From: Acanthococcus lagerstroemiae
Lineage: Eukaryota; Arthropoda; Insecta; Hemiptera; Eriococcidae
Length of the DNA: 64,000 nucleotides
Direction: 5' to 3'
NCBI GenBank assembly: GCA_031841125.1
Contig: CM063110.1
Location: 29,942,678 to 30,006,677, forward strand
Shown here: in pieces, positions 21,588-34,204 of the stretch
Layout: each line of letters opens with the position of its first letter
How positions within the stretch are numbered: position 1 is the first letter of the stretch
Program-made: the position numbers and the translations under genes
Notes under the pieces: model-generated
What the model was told of the DNA's origin: nothing
Seen by the model: only the letters and a program-made list of their open reading frames with translations
The model's database searches: none

Positions 21588-22005
21588 ATTGGTGGGCGCG
21601 CTGCTGGAGACGAAGAAGCGGCGACAAAAGCTGACGTCGAGCTTGACCCGGAAGACGGCGAAGAGCACGGATAAGGAGAAGCAGACGGACCGTACGTCGG
21701 GAATGCTGCTGGCGGTACTCTTCTTGTTCCTGTTGACGGAGGTGCCGCAGGGTATACTCGGCCTGTTGACTTACATCTTGGGCGAGAAATTTTTCAAAGA
21801 CTGTTACCAAAAATTAGGAGACGTCGCCGATATCTTGGCGTTGACTAATTCGGCCATTAACTTCGCGCTGTATTACTTTATGAGTCGCCAGTTTCGCATC
21901 ACCTTCAAAGCCCTGCTCAGCTGTAACACGTTTCCGGCGGGACGCAAGCACTTACCGTTAAACGAGGCCAACAATCACACGACCACGCAGATAACGCAAG
22001 TCTAG
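21588..22005 (+). CDS. myosuppressin/DMSR-type neuropeptide GPCR, coding exon 2 (TM6-TM7, C-tail, stop)
   Basis: The acceptor TTTTGTTTCAG ends at 21587. The first base completes AG|A (Arg236), restoring the frame of exon 1. The exon then encodes a basic third intracellular loop (LLETKKRRQKL), TDRTSGMLLAVLFLFLLTEV leading into PQGILGLL (TM6), and LALTNSAINFALYYFMSRQF (TM7). NSAINFALY stands in place of the usual NPxxY, as in the myosuppressin receptor family. A CNTF motif is a plausible palmitoylation site, and a short polar tail ends with TAG at 22003-22005. The full protein is 374 residues, a normal length for the family. Codon use is GC-richer than the surrounding repeats, which supports a real host gene. 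Confidence 0.88.
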
Positions 22006-23150
22006 CGACGACTTTTCCCGGAGCGATTACGAATCGATCTCTGAAACGTTCGCTCCCATCGCGTCGCCTCGACGCGACCATCTCGATACTGCTCGTTTTG
22101 AGAGAGAAAAAAAGTCGCAAGTTGACGTATCTTCGTCCTAAGACGCACCAATTCTGGGCCGGTATGTCTGTACGACGTCGGCAAATGTGTACATTAGTGT
22201 ACGAATGAGTTGCCCCCACCCCTGAATTTGTACATAAGCGACAATTTTGTGTTCCATATCGAGCCCGTTTAATTGTTGTACGATTTCCGGATGCGAGTGT
22301 CACCGGGAATTCATTAATATTGTTGTACCGATGCGACGGGGAGACGTGTAGCCGAGGGGGTGCGCGCTTTCTTATGCATTCTGAAGTGATAATATTAATG
22401 GTGTCTCGGGTAAAACGGAATCGGAATCGAAGTGTAAAAAACCTGCCACAATACGGGTTCGGGTGCGGCGGTGCCGCCGCGTCGCCAACAGAAATAGGAC
22501 GCGCCGGGTATTGTGCGAGCTCCCTGTGAAAACGCTCTTCTCTCGTCGCTTTCTGGAGCTCGTTCCACGGCCGCGGTCGCACTGGGAGAACTCTTTTGTT
22601 CGCCCAATTGTTACGTATTTATTTTGAAATTAGCTAATCCGAGAAGGATTTGCGGTATTGGTGGCACGGCGTGTCTTCCGGGATAGTGGAACACGTTCGC
22701 CGTATACCCGAGCACCGACTGCACGTATTTAAACGATTGTAACGTCTCGCCGTGCGCCGCCTTTGCAGCGCTTTACGCGGGTGGCTAGAATGCCATAAAT
22801 GGGAATGGTCGGCGATTATCAGCCCGTTATTGCGCTCCGTTCGCGTTGCATCTGGCTCCGGAGACGAGAGTTGTCAGAATATTGGCTCGTTCGAATGTCG
22901 AAAAGCGACCTCGTGTTTGGAAAGGCGGTAGAGTGTCAGTTGGCTTTTGTTGGTGCTACGGATAGCCCCCCCCCCCCCGCCCGAGAACGTGATACCCGTT
23001 TCCGGACACTGTAGCGTCGAAATTGGCCGAACATTACGTTAGCGGTGGTGTCGAAGCCGGAGGCACTTTTGCTCTCCCTCTGACTCGCGTAAAGGCAGGA
23101 GGATTATTTTGTCCCCGTCTGGTTCAATAAAGGAAGTTGTGAGAATGAGA
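22006..23150 (+). other. 3' UTR of the receptor gene with AATAAA signal
   Basis: GC-richer sequence follows the receptor stop. The first AATAAA in a good context is at 23126-23131, followed by GT-rich bases, so the transcript probably ends near 23150. The 221-codon open frame on the minus strand (21917-22582) overlaps coding exon 2 and looks like a product of GC-rich composition. Confidence 0.5.
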
Positions 23151-24189
23151 GCTCGCTTACAAGAAACGGTAAATGACCGGGTAAATACGTTGGACGCCCG
23201 TTTTCCCTCGACCTGGAAAAGAAATGGCTCATTCAGTTACAGTCGCAGTTTAGGCGACTGATAGGCAACAGATACTGTTGGGAAGTATGTGCGAAGCTCG
23301 GTCATTCGAAATAATGAGGTTAATGCATGATGTTCGGCGAGAGAGCATGGTCAGGAATCGACCGACTAGCTCAAGTAGATTCAAACTAGACGGCTCATTG
23401 TAGGTACACCGAAACTGGATATCAAGATTGGCAGGTAAAATACGTAATTTATATTTTACAATGCTCATTTTACACGCAAAATAGTCGATGTAAAATGTCT
23501 TTTCATTTTACGTTTTACTTTCATATAACGATGTGCCAAGGGGACAAGGTTTTAGTTCGTTGAATATATATATATATATATTTTTTTTTTTACAATGCAT
23601 ATACACCTACAAAACAGTATAAGTACATTCGCGAATTACAGAGAACAGTGCGCTGCAGGTGGCCATTCTTGGAAACTGGATGAGAAGGTGATTCCTTAAC
23701 AGTTTTCTATATTTGGTGAATGTAAAATCTTATTAATTTTGGTGGAATTAATTCAAGAATTTGCGGATTTACAGGAATTTTTGAAAATGATAAGGGTATG
23801 TTTCTCCCTTGAAAGAGTGAAGTATCATTAAAAACGCACGTTCGTAGATCTCTCACAGATGCTTTCCAAGAGGCGAATCTTCATCAGTCTTCATCCTTGA
23901 AGAAAGCGAGCTTGCGGAAGCGTTGTAGCGTTTTAATCTGTTAGCACAATGAGAGAAGTGGAACTGTTGTCTTCAAAGAACATCTATGTCTCACTGGATC
24001 ACTAAATCTGATCAAAAAGAACTGAAACAACCTGAACCTTAAACACTAAAAGAAAAACTGGTTTATTTGGTAATTCATCCCACGAGTTTTTCAAAAGCCT
24101 TTTCAATTTATTGGCCGGTGGGGTTGACGCATCAACCAACATGCACCATAATCCAATGTTTTTCTTCTTCCCACTAGGGTAGCTTCAAG
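23151..24189. other. no gene; short (TA)n
   Basis: Intergenic. It has a short (AT)n then T-run at about 23564-23592. The 52 bases around 23135-23190 resemble 37865-37915. Nothing else could be recognised. Confidence 0.45.
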
Positions 24190-25642
24190 ATTCCTCTCAG
24201 CATCGTCCTTACCCTTGTGGTCGTCTTTGTCGCCCAGCAAACTCCTATTACAGATTACGGGGGATCAAAATTGGGAAAATGTTCTCCAAACCACAGATGT
24301 AGATTCAGCTGTAGATACATTTGACAGCATAATCAAAACATTTTTGCAGGACACAATACCTAAAAAGTCCAAAAACTTTCAAAGAAATTTTCCTCCTTGG
24401 TTTACAGGTTCGCTGATACATAAAATTAAACGTAAAGAGCAAGCCAGAAGGAAATTAATTAAAAATCCTAATAATATTTATGTTTTACAACGGTATCGTG
24501 CACTGCGCAAAAAGAGTAAACGTCTTATCGCTCTTGCCCGGCAAAACTTTGAAAACAAAATTTAAAATAGTAGGTATATGTTGCAGGATCTAAGAAAGTT
24601 CTGGAACTATGTATCTTCTGAAAGAAAAGGTACAGGAAACAGTCGAGTTTTTAAATATGGGCATAAAATCCTAACGACCTCTAAAGAAATCATAGGAGCA
24701 TTTGCCAGACACTTCTCTGTATACTCCCAACCAAATAATAATCCAATGGAGCCATCAGCTCATCACAATAAGCTCTCAATTGATGTTAAAAGAATTAGAT
24801 CCCTTGACGTTATGGTGGCACTCCGGCGACTTCGGACCGGATGGTGTGCCCCAATTCATTTTGAAGGCCTGTAAAGACGTTTTGATAAATCCACTCGAAC
24901 ATATTTATAATTTGATAATAAGCAAAGCGACGTACTCCTTCGCATGGAAGATAGCCAAGATTATACCTATTCCAAAAGGTAATCATAACTATGAAATCAC
25001 TAAATACAGACCTACATCCCTGCTTCCCATTACAAACAAAATTTTCGAAACCATTCTGTAATGATAAAATATACGATCAAGTAAAATATGCCTTAATATA
25101 GACCAACAGCATGGCTTTATCACTGGAAAATCCATTCTTACCAATCTTAACTAAATTCGTTGATTTTCTGTCTTTTACTATTGATTCTGGAGTGCAAACA
25201 GACATTATTTACACAGATTTTCAAAAAGCGTTTGACAGGGTCGACCACAAAATCCTACTTGCGAAGCTTGAACAGATTGGATTTTCGGTGACATTAGTGC
25301 GTCTAATGGGATCATATCTTCAAAATTGGACCCAATATGTACAGTTCGGGGGGATGAAGTCCGCACCATTCGTATGTCTGGGGTGCCTCAAGGATCTAAT
25401 CTCGGACCTCTCTTATTTAACATTTTTATAAATTATATAGATGAAGCTATAAAGAATTCTGAATTTATTTTGTACCCTGATGACCTTAAAATAGGTATAT
25501 AAAGTTATTCAATCGTTTACAGATGTCACTCTACTACAGAGAGACCTCGATGCTTTCACTCGTTGGTGTGATCAAAACAATTTATCTTTGAACTTATGTG
25601 TACAAATTTCAAACACACTAGAAAGAAAACACCACTGCAATA
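24190..25642 (+). pseudogene. LINE (Jockey/CR1-like) linker and RT, 5' part of a split copy
   Basis: The linker (NFPPWFTGSLIHKIKRKEQA) is followed by LRKFWNYVSSERK. RT blocks follow: GPDGVPQFILK, YRPTSLLPITNKIFETIL, then HGFITGKSILTNL, IIYTDFQKAFDRVDHKILL, GVPQGSNLGPLLFNIFINYI and YPDDLKI, where FADD would be normal. Several frameshifts and a stop (IL* at 25059) make it a pseudogene. It is split at 25643 by a hAT-like MITE. The frame resumes at 26579. Confidence 0.82.
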
Positions 25643-25643
25643 C

Positions 25644-26578
25644 ACAGAGTTGGGCATTATTCGAATAAAATTTCATTCGAATAATTATTCGCGAATAAAA
25701 AGTTATTCGTTATTCATTATTCGTCACTAGCATTATTCTAATAAAATTTTATTCGAATAATATTCGCGAATAAAAAGTTATTTATTATCCGTTATTTGTC
25801 ACTACCAAACGCTATTTTGAACTTGATACTATGTACAAAAGAAATATATTTTCTTATCAGACAAGCCCGTTTCATTCGTGACACACGTTACTATCTCTTA
25901 TCTCACTATCTGTAGTCATGCTTACTCATTTTCGTGTGGGTGCATGCTCAGTTGATAGTCTGCATTCATATTTTGGAAATTTTGGCCAAATTTTTTTTCA
26001 CTGAAAATAGCAAACTTGAAAAAAAATAAATAAATAAAAAATAATGGGGGAAAAAATTTTTGTACTGATATGTTGAAAGTACTACAATTTAAATTTGAAA
26101 ATCAATACAAAAGTGGCTGATTCCAGAACGCTTTCTGTTTTAAAAAATGACTTTCAAATAAAAAATCCTTTCAAAAGATACCCATATTGATGTTGCATAA
26201 AAGTGCATTTTTGTTAGATAAATGCATATTTTGTCATATTTTGACGAAAATTAATGCATGTTTTATGCGCATAAAACAATTTTTTAAGCACATGAAAATC
26301 CGAGCTCTAGTGATGAGAATGGAATCAATACTTTTTTTTGAAGGGGGGGGGCGCTGTAATTAATGGGTAGTTTGAAGGAAGAATATCTACAAACACCAAT
26401 AACGAATAACGAATAAATTATTCGTCACTCCTCCAGTCATGAATAACGAATAAATTATTCGTCACTCGCGATTCGGGCAGGTACGAATGACGAATACATT
26501 ATTTGTCATTTGTATGTGTACAAGTGACAAATACTTCATTCGTTATTCTTCTCTCGAATAAAAATTGCCCAACTCTGA
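25644..26578. mobile_element. hAT-like MITE with ATTATTCG/CGAATAA subterminal repeats
   Basis: Ends CAGAGTTGGGCATTATTCG (left, 25645) and the complement of CAGAGTTGGGCAATTTTTATT (right, ending 26577). The flanks share TGCAATA (25636-25642 and 26579-26585), 7 of the 8 bases expected of a hAT duplication. The LINE frame reads across the site once the element and one copy of the repeat are removed. Many ATTATTCG motifs lie near both ends. No ORF. Confidence 0.82.
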
Positions 26579-26735
26579 TGCAATATAATTATATGTTGAA
26601 AACGCATAAACTCGAGGTTGTAACTGAGAGACTTGGGTGTGACCTTCTCTACCTTTGTACATACTCGTGCATTTGATAGTGTGCATATACATGTGAGTAG
26701 CGTCACGAACGTTCTGTACATCTCATTCCACATCC
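26579..26735 (+). pseudogene. LINE RT continuation after the MITE
   Basis: Reads QYNYMLKTHKLEVVTE then a degraded LG-type segment, the region that follows the FADD box in Jockey/CR1-like RTs. It continues the fragment 24190-25642 and fades out near 26735. Confidence 0.7.
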
Positions 26736-27346
26736 TGCAGTCTTATCTGATGAACTAGTTTCACAACTTCTGCGCGCGCAACATTTAGACACATCACCAT
26801 TACGTCACCTACAACGGGTGGCTTTTCAAGGAAAAGGAACTGCGTTTTGCTTTGTCTACTTGCCATCGTGCGTTTGATGTTCGGAATAGCATTGTTTGTT
26901 CTCGTGTGTTTTCTATAGTATCTGTGAAGTGCGTTCTGGAACTTGTGAGGTATAAAAATTTTCATCGTTTTTGTATCCAGTAATGTGTGCAGCCGATTAA
27001 CAGGGCTGTCAGACCGAAGTAACTATAACCATTTACAATAGGTATATTCATGAGCGACATTTCCAAGCTTCGAGCATACATATTATCATATTATGTACAA
27101 GTATGGATGAGACGTGAAAGGCATTACTGCATTTGAAACATAGGATTCTGAAGTGATACGTTGTCGTCGTCGTCGCGTCTTTTGTTCCGAAAGATTGTGT
27201 GTATCTTCTTTCTCCGACTTGATTCTTAAATTCGTCTGGTCCTGGTGCTCAGGATGGTCTCCCTTAGGTTCTTACAGGGGAAACTGATCGGCGAGTTGGT
27301 CGTCATCAATTCTGATCGTTTTCTTCCTCTCATTGGCTGCCCGTGT
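26736..27346. other. no recognisable feature
   Basis: No supported gene or repeat. An 80-codon minus-strand frame (26723-26965) has no known domain. Confidence 0.4.
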
Positions 27347-27354
27347 ATCTTTCC

Positions 27355-27782
27355 CAGTGATGGAAAGAAATTGAAAAGCAAAAAGTTCTAAAAAAAAACC
27401 TTTAAATTATTCGAATTTTTGAAAGCGAAAAGTGCAAGCAAGAAGCAAAACAGACAACGGGCAAGCGAAAAGCAAAAAGTTTTATTCAATTCACTTTTTA
27501 CTTAATTGATGAGTGGATTCAAAAATAAACAAAAATGATTTCTAATGCGATTTTTGAATTTTATTCAATGGACTCTTGACTCGTTTCATCCTTGTTGTTT
27601 ATGAGTTTTGACAAAAGGGGAAAGCAAAAAGTTTTAGGCCAGAAGTTTTCAAAATGTGGGAAGTCAAACGCAAACGTGAAAAGCAAAATAAACGTTGAAA
27701 AAGTGAAAAGCCGAAAGCGCAAGTTTTATTTTTCAAGGTCAAAGGCAAAATTGAAAAGTGGAAGCGTTTTTTTCCATCACTG
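27355..27782. mobile_element. hAT-like MITE with GAAAAGC/GCAAAAAG repeats
   Basis: A perfect 8-bp duplication ATCTTTCC lies at 27347-27354 and 27783-27790. The ends are CAGTGATGGAAAGAAATTG (left) and the complement of CAGTGATGGAAAAAAACGC (right). The 428-bp interior is full of GAAAAGC, GCAAAAAG and AAGCGAAA variants. CAGTGATGG is a common hAT terminus. No coding capacity. Confidence 0.9.
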
Positions 27783-27790
27783 ATCTTTCC

Positions 27791-29172
27791 TTGTACTGCC
27801 TGCATGAATATCCCAATTGCATACATAGAGCGCGCTATTTTGAGAGCGACCGATCTCATCGTCGTTATCGGTCATCAGATGGTTTGTAATATTTGTTATT
27901 TTGGATTTCATATTTGCTATTCGAACTTTATATTTTCTTCTACACTTCAGAAAACTAGAAGTGATCGTTAATCGTTAATTCCTAATTATTCTCTTCGTTC
28001 ACATTATGTTACAATTTTCACATGGATATGTCCATTGGCTAGCCTTCATACTATTTCCAACTGACACTGAACTTGATTTCAGTTGTTTATAGTTCAGTTC
28101 GCTCTTCATGGTCATAATTCAGTTCAGTAGTCTACATTTACCTGGAAATCGCTATGTGCTCATTGATCATGATCTTTACTGCGCGGCCGCAATTTGCAGC
28201 TAATTTAGTTATAGCCGGCGAAAAAAGTTCACTGACTGATATAGCTGCGCTCAGTTGATCGAGATTAACATTCTTATGTTGGGATATCCATGTACCAATG
28301 TATCTGCATGCAGTTTAGATACTCGTTATTAGTTTACTGATGATTTTTAGAGAATTCGTCCAAAGTTCTCCTCATGGAGTGGGAGGTTTTAGACCGACCT
28401 GCAAAAGATTTTGCACACACTGAAAAACTTGCAAGATTTCATAAGAAAATATTTCTATAGAATGTTAAATGTCAGTCAGAAGCTGATCAAAACAATAAAG
28501 TGCTGATAAATTTTTGAACGGGAGAAGGGTACATGTGTAGAAAAGAATGGAAAATGAGTTATGTGTCTGTAGAACAAGTCAAACTCCTGGCAAGCCTCTT
28601 GTGTGAGAGAGAAAGACAACATCTTTGAGAAGGAAAATTGAGACAGTAAAGGAAGGGAGTTTTGGATAATATTCACATTCCTTTCTTATTTATCATTAAT
28701 TATTTTCATTAATTAGTCCTTTAATGAAGTATAGCTATTTATTAGAGAAAAAAAATGATATTCCTCAACAAGCGACAATAAGAAAATTTTAATTATGAGA
28801 ATAATCTTGACCTGAAAAGCTGAAAACTTGGCATATTCATTACTAGGGTCGGTGCAGCAGAGCCTTATACATTGGAAAAATAGTTCTATGCAACGCAACA
28901 TTGGTGACGTCAGTGGTTTGTGTTTGTCTTCCATTGATAATTTTTCTTCTTTCAATTAATGTTCGAGATACACGAGAATGAATCGCGTTTTTGTTTTCGA
29001 CAGTGGCGCTTGTGGTTTTAAATGTAAAAGTGAACGTAGTAATTGTGTGTAAAAAAAACAGATAGGAAGATGGTTTTACATCATGCTTACAGTCTCAGCA
29101 AAAGCGACTCGAGGCATCAACATAAGGAATCAATGAAAGGAGTTCATTTTGTGAGGTTTGTAATATTGTGTA
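27791..29172. other. no gene; one dispersed repeat
   Basis: About 28090-28240 resembles 60310-60440 (shared ATGTGCTCATTGATC, then CTGCGCG). The string AGGGTCGGTGCA at 28848 recurs at 29191. Nothing coding is evident. Confidence 0.45.
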
Positions 29173-29424
29173 TGATTCTTGCTGAAATTAGGGTCGGTGC
29201 ATTTTTGTAAACAAAGTGAGTTATTAGTACAGTGGGAAAGAGCATAAAAAGTAGAATTTTTCAGAATTGGGCCCCCGATTCAAAAATGTGTACTCACGTT
29301 GATCAAAGCTTATCAGTAAACGCTATATCATATAGTTTCTACATGGCTCTTGAACTTACTAGTATCACGTGTTCTCAAAAAACTGATTTTACTGGTTGGT
29401 TCCCTTATATGCTTAACAGCGTCC
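29173..29424. mobile_element. palindromic MITE family B, copy 1 (degraded left end)
   Basis: Shares GAGCATAAAAAGTAGAATTT, then GCTTATCAGTAAACGCTATA and TAGTTTCTACATGGCTCTTG with 29639-29887 and 47882-48130. The right end GCTTAACAGCGTCC is intact. The left end is diverged. Confidence 0.7.
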
Positions 29425-29638
29425 GAATGCAATTGTACTTTTTGTTCGAAGTTGGTTAGTGGAATAGCCGCCCAGACTTCTGCTGAAAGGTTGACCCTAT
29501 TACTAGGTCGCAAAGCAACCTGGCTTGTTAAGAATACATATTCACGTCATAAAATGAATGGGGTCTTGCACTCTCAGAATAACGCCCTCTATGTATCACT
29601 TGCCGTAATATGCGCATTGTCTCTCCATACTTGTATAT

Positions 29639-29887
29639 GGATGCTGCTAAGCAAAACAGATCCAAGCGACATTTGTTGACAAAATGAGTCATTAGTATCG
29701 TTGGAAAGAGCATAAAAAGTAGAATTTTTCAAAATTGGGCTCCCGATGAAGAAGTGTGTACCCACGTTGAAAATAGCTTATCAGTAAACGCTATATCATA
29801 TAGTTTCTACATGGCTCTTGAACTTCGAATGACGTATTCTCAAAAAACAGATTTTGTCGCTTGGTTCTGTTTTGCTTAACAGCGTAC
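29639..29887. mobile_element. palindromic MITE family B, copy 2
   Basis: Left end GGATGCTGCTAAGCAAAACA and the complementary right end (GTACGCTGTTAAGCAAAACA as reverse complement). It is flanked by ATAT on both sides (29635-29638 and 29888-29891). 249 bp, non-coding. A 4-bp duplication argues against hAT and Tc1; the superfamily is not assigned. Confidence 0.75.
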
Positions 29888-30014
29888 ATATGTATATTCG
29901 AAGTCTGTAAGCGATATCACGCAGAAAAGTACGCACATCAGAGCAACGTGATTTGTGATGAATTAATAAGGTGGTTCAGAAATTGCAACAATTTATCACT
30001 TGGCAAGTCGCACA

Positions 30015-30333
30015 CGTCATATCACCTGGGTGCTGTTCACGACTGATGTGAGAGTTAAAAGGTGTTATATACGGTGTTATGGCTACAAGATGGCGGTTAA
30101 CACCGTCGTAAGTGGTGTTAACTCCTCCTTTCAAGCGGGTGATAAACAGTCTTGAGTGGTTTTAACTTTCATCTCCTTTATCACGTTGAGATTTTTATCT
30201 GTGGAATTTACCAATTTTTCTGTAATATTATGGTGGTATGACTCCCAAGTTCGTAAACGCTGGTCAAGCGGTGTGTTATAGGATCTTAGGAATTTACTTT
30301 TGGTCGTGAATAGCACCCTGGTGATATTATCAC
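30015..30333. repeat. foldback pair with 28-base arms
   Basis: CATATCACCTGGGTGCTGTT (left, 30018) is the reverse complement of 30301-30333 with few changes. The region between also has GGTGTTA and its complement several times (30060-30125). An 81-codon minus-strand frame (30131-30376) has no known domain. Confidence 0.45.
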
Positions 30334-30479
30334 AGCTACTCAGCAACTCGTGATACCGCGTTGCTTCAGAGTGCACAATTTTGTCATTTGCACTACTTTC
30401 TTTTGAAATGATATCGCGGATGATGTATTGCTAGTTGCTTTGGTCTGACAGCCCGCTAAGGGTCATTCTACAGATACTG

Positions 30480-32560
30480 GGAATATTAAAGCAGCATTTC
30501 TTTCTTCGTTAGACCCCCTCCCCCATAATGATTAATTTATGATGAATATCTCAATTCCAGAATGTGCTTAGTCCAAGAAAAGAGTGACGGAATCTGGTGG
30601 TCAGGGTGGTTCCTCACAAGCATATCCCAGTATAGTATGCCTATGGAACTGTTTGGAAAAATATGAGGGATATCTTTCAAAAACGCAGTAAGTACATTTT
30701 CTTGTCGATCTTCTATTTCGAGGAATATTTTAGTTTTAGAAATGGATTTCGTTGGTTGTATCTGCTCAAGTTATGATTAGCTTTTGTCCAGAAATCGGGA
30801 AGAAACGAAATTAAAATTGAGATCTGTTGGAAGTTTTTCATTCTTCCTGATTTTCCTTGTTCGTCACGAAAATCCCACCGGCTGGCAAAATTGTAAAAAG
30901 GCATCCTTTTTAGTAGTAATGGCAAAGTTTATGTCATTTTAATTTAATTAATTGATCTGGAGTCGGCAAAATTCGGAAAACAAGGACTTTTGCATGCACT
31001 TTTTACGATGCTTGCGAAGAAATTAACCTTGCATGATGTTAGAAAGCCGCCGTTCCTCAGTTTTATAGGCTTCGCATCAGTACAGTTGACCTCCCGTTGC
31101 GTTGGGCGCCAAATGTAACGCTATAAAATAACAAGAATTATCGTCACGTTGAAAATAGTTCAAAGGAAAGACGATTGGAATAAATAAGTTTAATTTTACA
31201 TTTGATGGTGGGTGACGGGGTCTACGTTAAAGCATTTACAGCCATGCGGCTGCTCTGCAATATAGAAAACTCGCATGAAGAAAATGTCGTGTTACTCATT
31301 GAACCATCGATAGAAGCCATTCATTGTCTCAAGGTCATCGTTTTTATCACCTTTTGTAATTGTGCCGAATTCCTTAGCTGGTAACCGTAAAACTGTGAGA
31401 GATGTAATGTGAAAGCACCACTGATAAAGCCAAATTTTTCCAGGGGTTATGTCTAGACTCGAGAGAGGCCTACACTCCCATTTTCCTCTTTCATTGCCCC
31501 GAGTATGAAATGGTGGATGGTGGTTGAAAATGTATCGTGAACTTGCGTTGCTGTGGTGGAGGAAGGGAACAGCATTTTTACAACTGAAAAAGCGAATTTC
31601 GTCGGCTGGGATTTTGCCAACGAACAATTTTGGAAATCGTCAATAAAGAAGGTCAATACTGTGAACGTTTTACTAAGTATCAGTCTGATTTTGGTGGGTG
31701 AGGGTATATTAGATTCAATTTGCTCACTTTGGGAGATGGGGTAGGGGGTTCACATTCATTTGTACCTCTCAACCAATGGCGCGTTTCACTTATGCCCATC
31801 ATTTTTGCTTTTTCGGCCGGCCGTGGTAATTTTGCAGGGAGTGCGTTCGTATTGTCGCCCTTCCTTCCCCGTGAGGTAACTTTCCATAAGAGGAAGCTCG
31901 TGTATGTCTTCTGATTTTTGAGAATTGACGAATATTCCGAATCACGCGTTTTCGAGCATTATGTTATATTAGGTATGTACCGGCGCGGCCATCCGTCACA
32001 TTTACATGTTGCGTGTAGAAGGTTGCCACTAGCTATAAAAATATCGATTAATTTCTTTTTTAATAAATTAATTCCACATCACTTTCTAGTATTACGACGT
32101 ATTAGCGGGCGGCCATTTTTCATATTAATTGGCGTGGTAAAAAAAAGTTTTATTTTCAGCGTCGGCGTGAAAACGTAATTTCACGGCGATCACGTAATCG
32201 GCGTTGAAAACACCACTTTTTGCAACAGAACTAGGTGTCGGTGACAATTTTGAAATTCGTTATTCTGACACCGTTAGTGTTAATCATTTCAGGTGGACAT
32301 GACAGGTGCTCTTCTGGCTAACAGGTAGAAAAATTAGGCATTTGAGGAAAATGGGGGGAGGGGTGTCGAACCGCATAATCCTAACTTCGAGAATCCTTGG
32401 AGCCAAAGATAGGATATAGGAGAAAATATACATTTTTTACTCCTCACATTGAATGCATTTAAGGTTGTTGATTGAATAGCGACAATTTTCGGATACTGTG
32501 GGGAGAATCCTGAGAGGAAACTTGTTCGTTTGCTTACCTGAATGAGACTGATTTTGCTCC
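30480..32560. other. no gene recognised
   Basis: Apart from the candidate LTR junction near 31.1 kb there is no supported feature. The 111-codon minus frame at 31292-31627 has no known domain. Confidence 0.4.
31098..31140 (-). mobile_element. candidate LTR/primer-binding-site junction
   Basis: On the minus strand the sequence reads GCGTTACA then TTTGGCGCCCAACGC. An LTR ending in ACA followed within two bases by TGGCGCCCAACG is the usual start of the internal region of insect LTR retrotransposons. No gag or pol frame and no second LTR were found, so this would be a fragment. Confidence 0.35.
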
Positions 32561-32574
32561 TTCTTTTGAAGACA

Positions 32575-32755
32575 AGAAAAGGAAATTTTCTCCTGTAAAA
32601 TATTCTTTTTTTTTTTTTTTGACGTAGGGAGAAAATAGGTTCCGTTTCCTTTCGGTGTTTAGCAAAATTGCCTTCTAGCAATATCGCCTTCCGCCAAAAA
32701 TGAGAGAAAAAAAGGGAATTCCCTAGCAATATTGCCTTCCGTTTCTGCACCGTTG
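32575..32755. repeat. GCAATATTGCCTTC minisatellite, left arm of an inverted pair
   Basis: Repeats of about 15-18 bases with the core AGCAATATCGCCTTC or AGCAATATTGCCTTC, next to TTCTCCTGTAAAA and a T run. The same motifs occur in opposite orientation at 33985-34110. Confidence 0.6.
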
Positions 32756-33172
32756 TACTATACGGCAAAGCTGCACTGTCTGAAATCAGTTTATTGTAAG
32801 CCATTCCCAAGAATTAGGAATAGTTTGATGGTTCTTCTACATTCACAAATACAAAAAATAATGAGTCCGCGGTATTTTTCCCCCCAAAAAATATATATAT
32901 AGATTTTATTTGCAAATTGTTGTTGCCGGCTGCACAGCTGCGCGCATTCATGTGCGTCCATTTTGCGTACTTCAGAATGATCAAACAAAGGGAACATTCA
33001 GGGAATTTTCGTAGAATCTTTTTATTCTATTTGAAATAAATCGATCTCTTTGCGAAAAATTAAGCTCGGCATTGAATTCAGCGTTCAAAATACTTCTAGA
33101 ATCATCTATTGCTATACCGGAGAATTTTTGGCTGTTGGGTTGTGTAATTCGACATTTAGTGCTAGTTCTCTG

Positions 33173-33751
33173 CAAGGGTTTGACACGAAACCGAAACCAA
33201 AATGACACGTCCACAAACACAAAACCGATTGATTTCAGAGCAGAAAACCATAACTGTAACCGAAACCGTTTGTGTTTTGGTTTTGTGCCATATCACAGTA
33301 AAATCACGTAAGACCTAAATTCTTCCAATTTAGGTTACATTCTTACTTTTCTATATCCTCTGGTCAGGGTTCAGCCAATTCAAGTTTCTGTAATATGTGG
33401 TTATCAATTTACTATCTACTATCAAAAATGACATTTTTGCTTCCCGGAATGAACTGATATTATGACTTTTAATTTTAAATACTAACATTACAGTTCATTT
33501 AACAAACATAATTACATGTACCCATTGTGTAAAATCAGAAAATCAGAGGGTCAGCGGCAAAAAATCACAAAATGTGTACTTTAACTGAAATTGGCACAAA
33601 ATCACCTAAAGCATTCTGACACAAAACAGTAACCGGCACAAAACTGGAACTGAAAGGGGATTGTATAATACCAAAACCAAAACCGTAACCGTTTGAGGCA
33701 AACGTGCTGCATATAACCGAAACCGTTTCAGAATTTTGTGTCAAACCCCTG
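33173..33751. mobile_element. hAT-like MITE with AACCGAAACC repeats
   Basis: A perfect 8-bp duplication GTTCTCTG lies at 33165-33172 and 33752-33759. The ends are CAAGGGTTTGACACGAAAC (left) and the complement of CAGGGGTTTGACACAAAAT (right). The 579-bp interior repeats AAACCGAAACC and ACACAAAACC motifs towards both ends. Non-coding. Confidence 0.9.
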
Positions 33752-33984
33752 GTTCTCTGATATAGTCGCCAACTTGCAACTTTCTTGATAAATTGGTACG
33801 AAAGTCGCGGGGCGATTTTTTCATGATTTATGTCGCAATATTATACTTCAATTCGCTAGATCTGGTGACAAAATCGCTAGAACGGCAACATTGCTTCCTG
33901 CCTTTTGTTTATTCTTTTTGCAACCGTGTCCCATTATACTTTGAATCTTACTATAGTACAATGTTGCCACATATACTAGTAGTA

Positions 33985-34110
33985 AATCAGAAGGCGATAT
34001 TGCTATTAGGCAATATTGCTTCATTTCTCTTTTTTTTTTTCGTTTTTACAGGAGAATGCGATATTGCCAGAAGGCGTTGTTGCGAGAAGGCGTTGTTGTG
34101 TGAAATCAGG
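33985..34110. repeat. GAAGGCGATATTGC minisatellite, right arm of the inverted pair
   Basis: Complementary to 32575-32755: GAAGGCGATATTGCT, AGGCAATATTGCT and GAAGGCGTTGTTGCG copies around TTTACAGGAGAA. The two arms bracket 1.2 kb that includes the MITE at 33173-33751. Confidence 0.6.
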
Positions 34111-34204
34111 CTGGCTTGGATTCTCTCAATCCATAACATATAAACGAATGCCACAATCATAATAATTATCAGCTATTGCGTATCAGTGCTGCCACATATC
34201 AGTA

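Noticed and set aside
21917..22582. 221-codon minus-strand ORF
   Set aside because: It is antisense to receptor exon 2 and the 3' UTR, has an Arg/Pro/Ser-rich composition expected from GC-rich DNA, and has no domain.
32334..32810. 158-codon minus-strand ORF
   Set aside because: Much of it is a translation of the GCAATATTGCC minisatellite and a homopolymer run.
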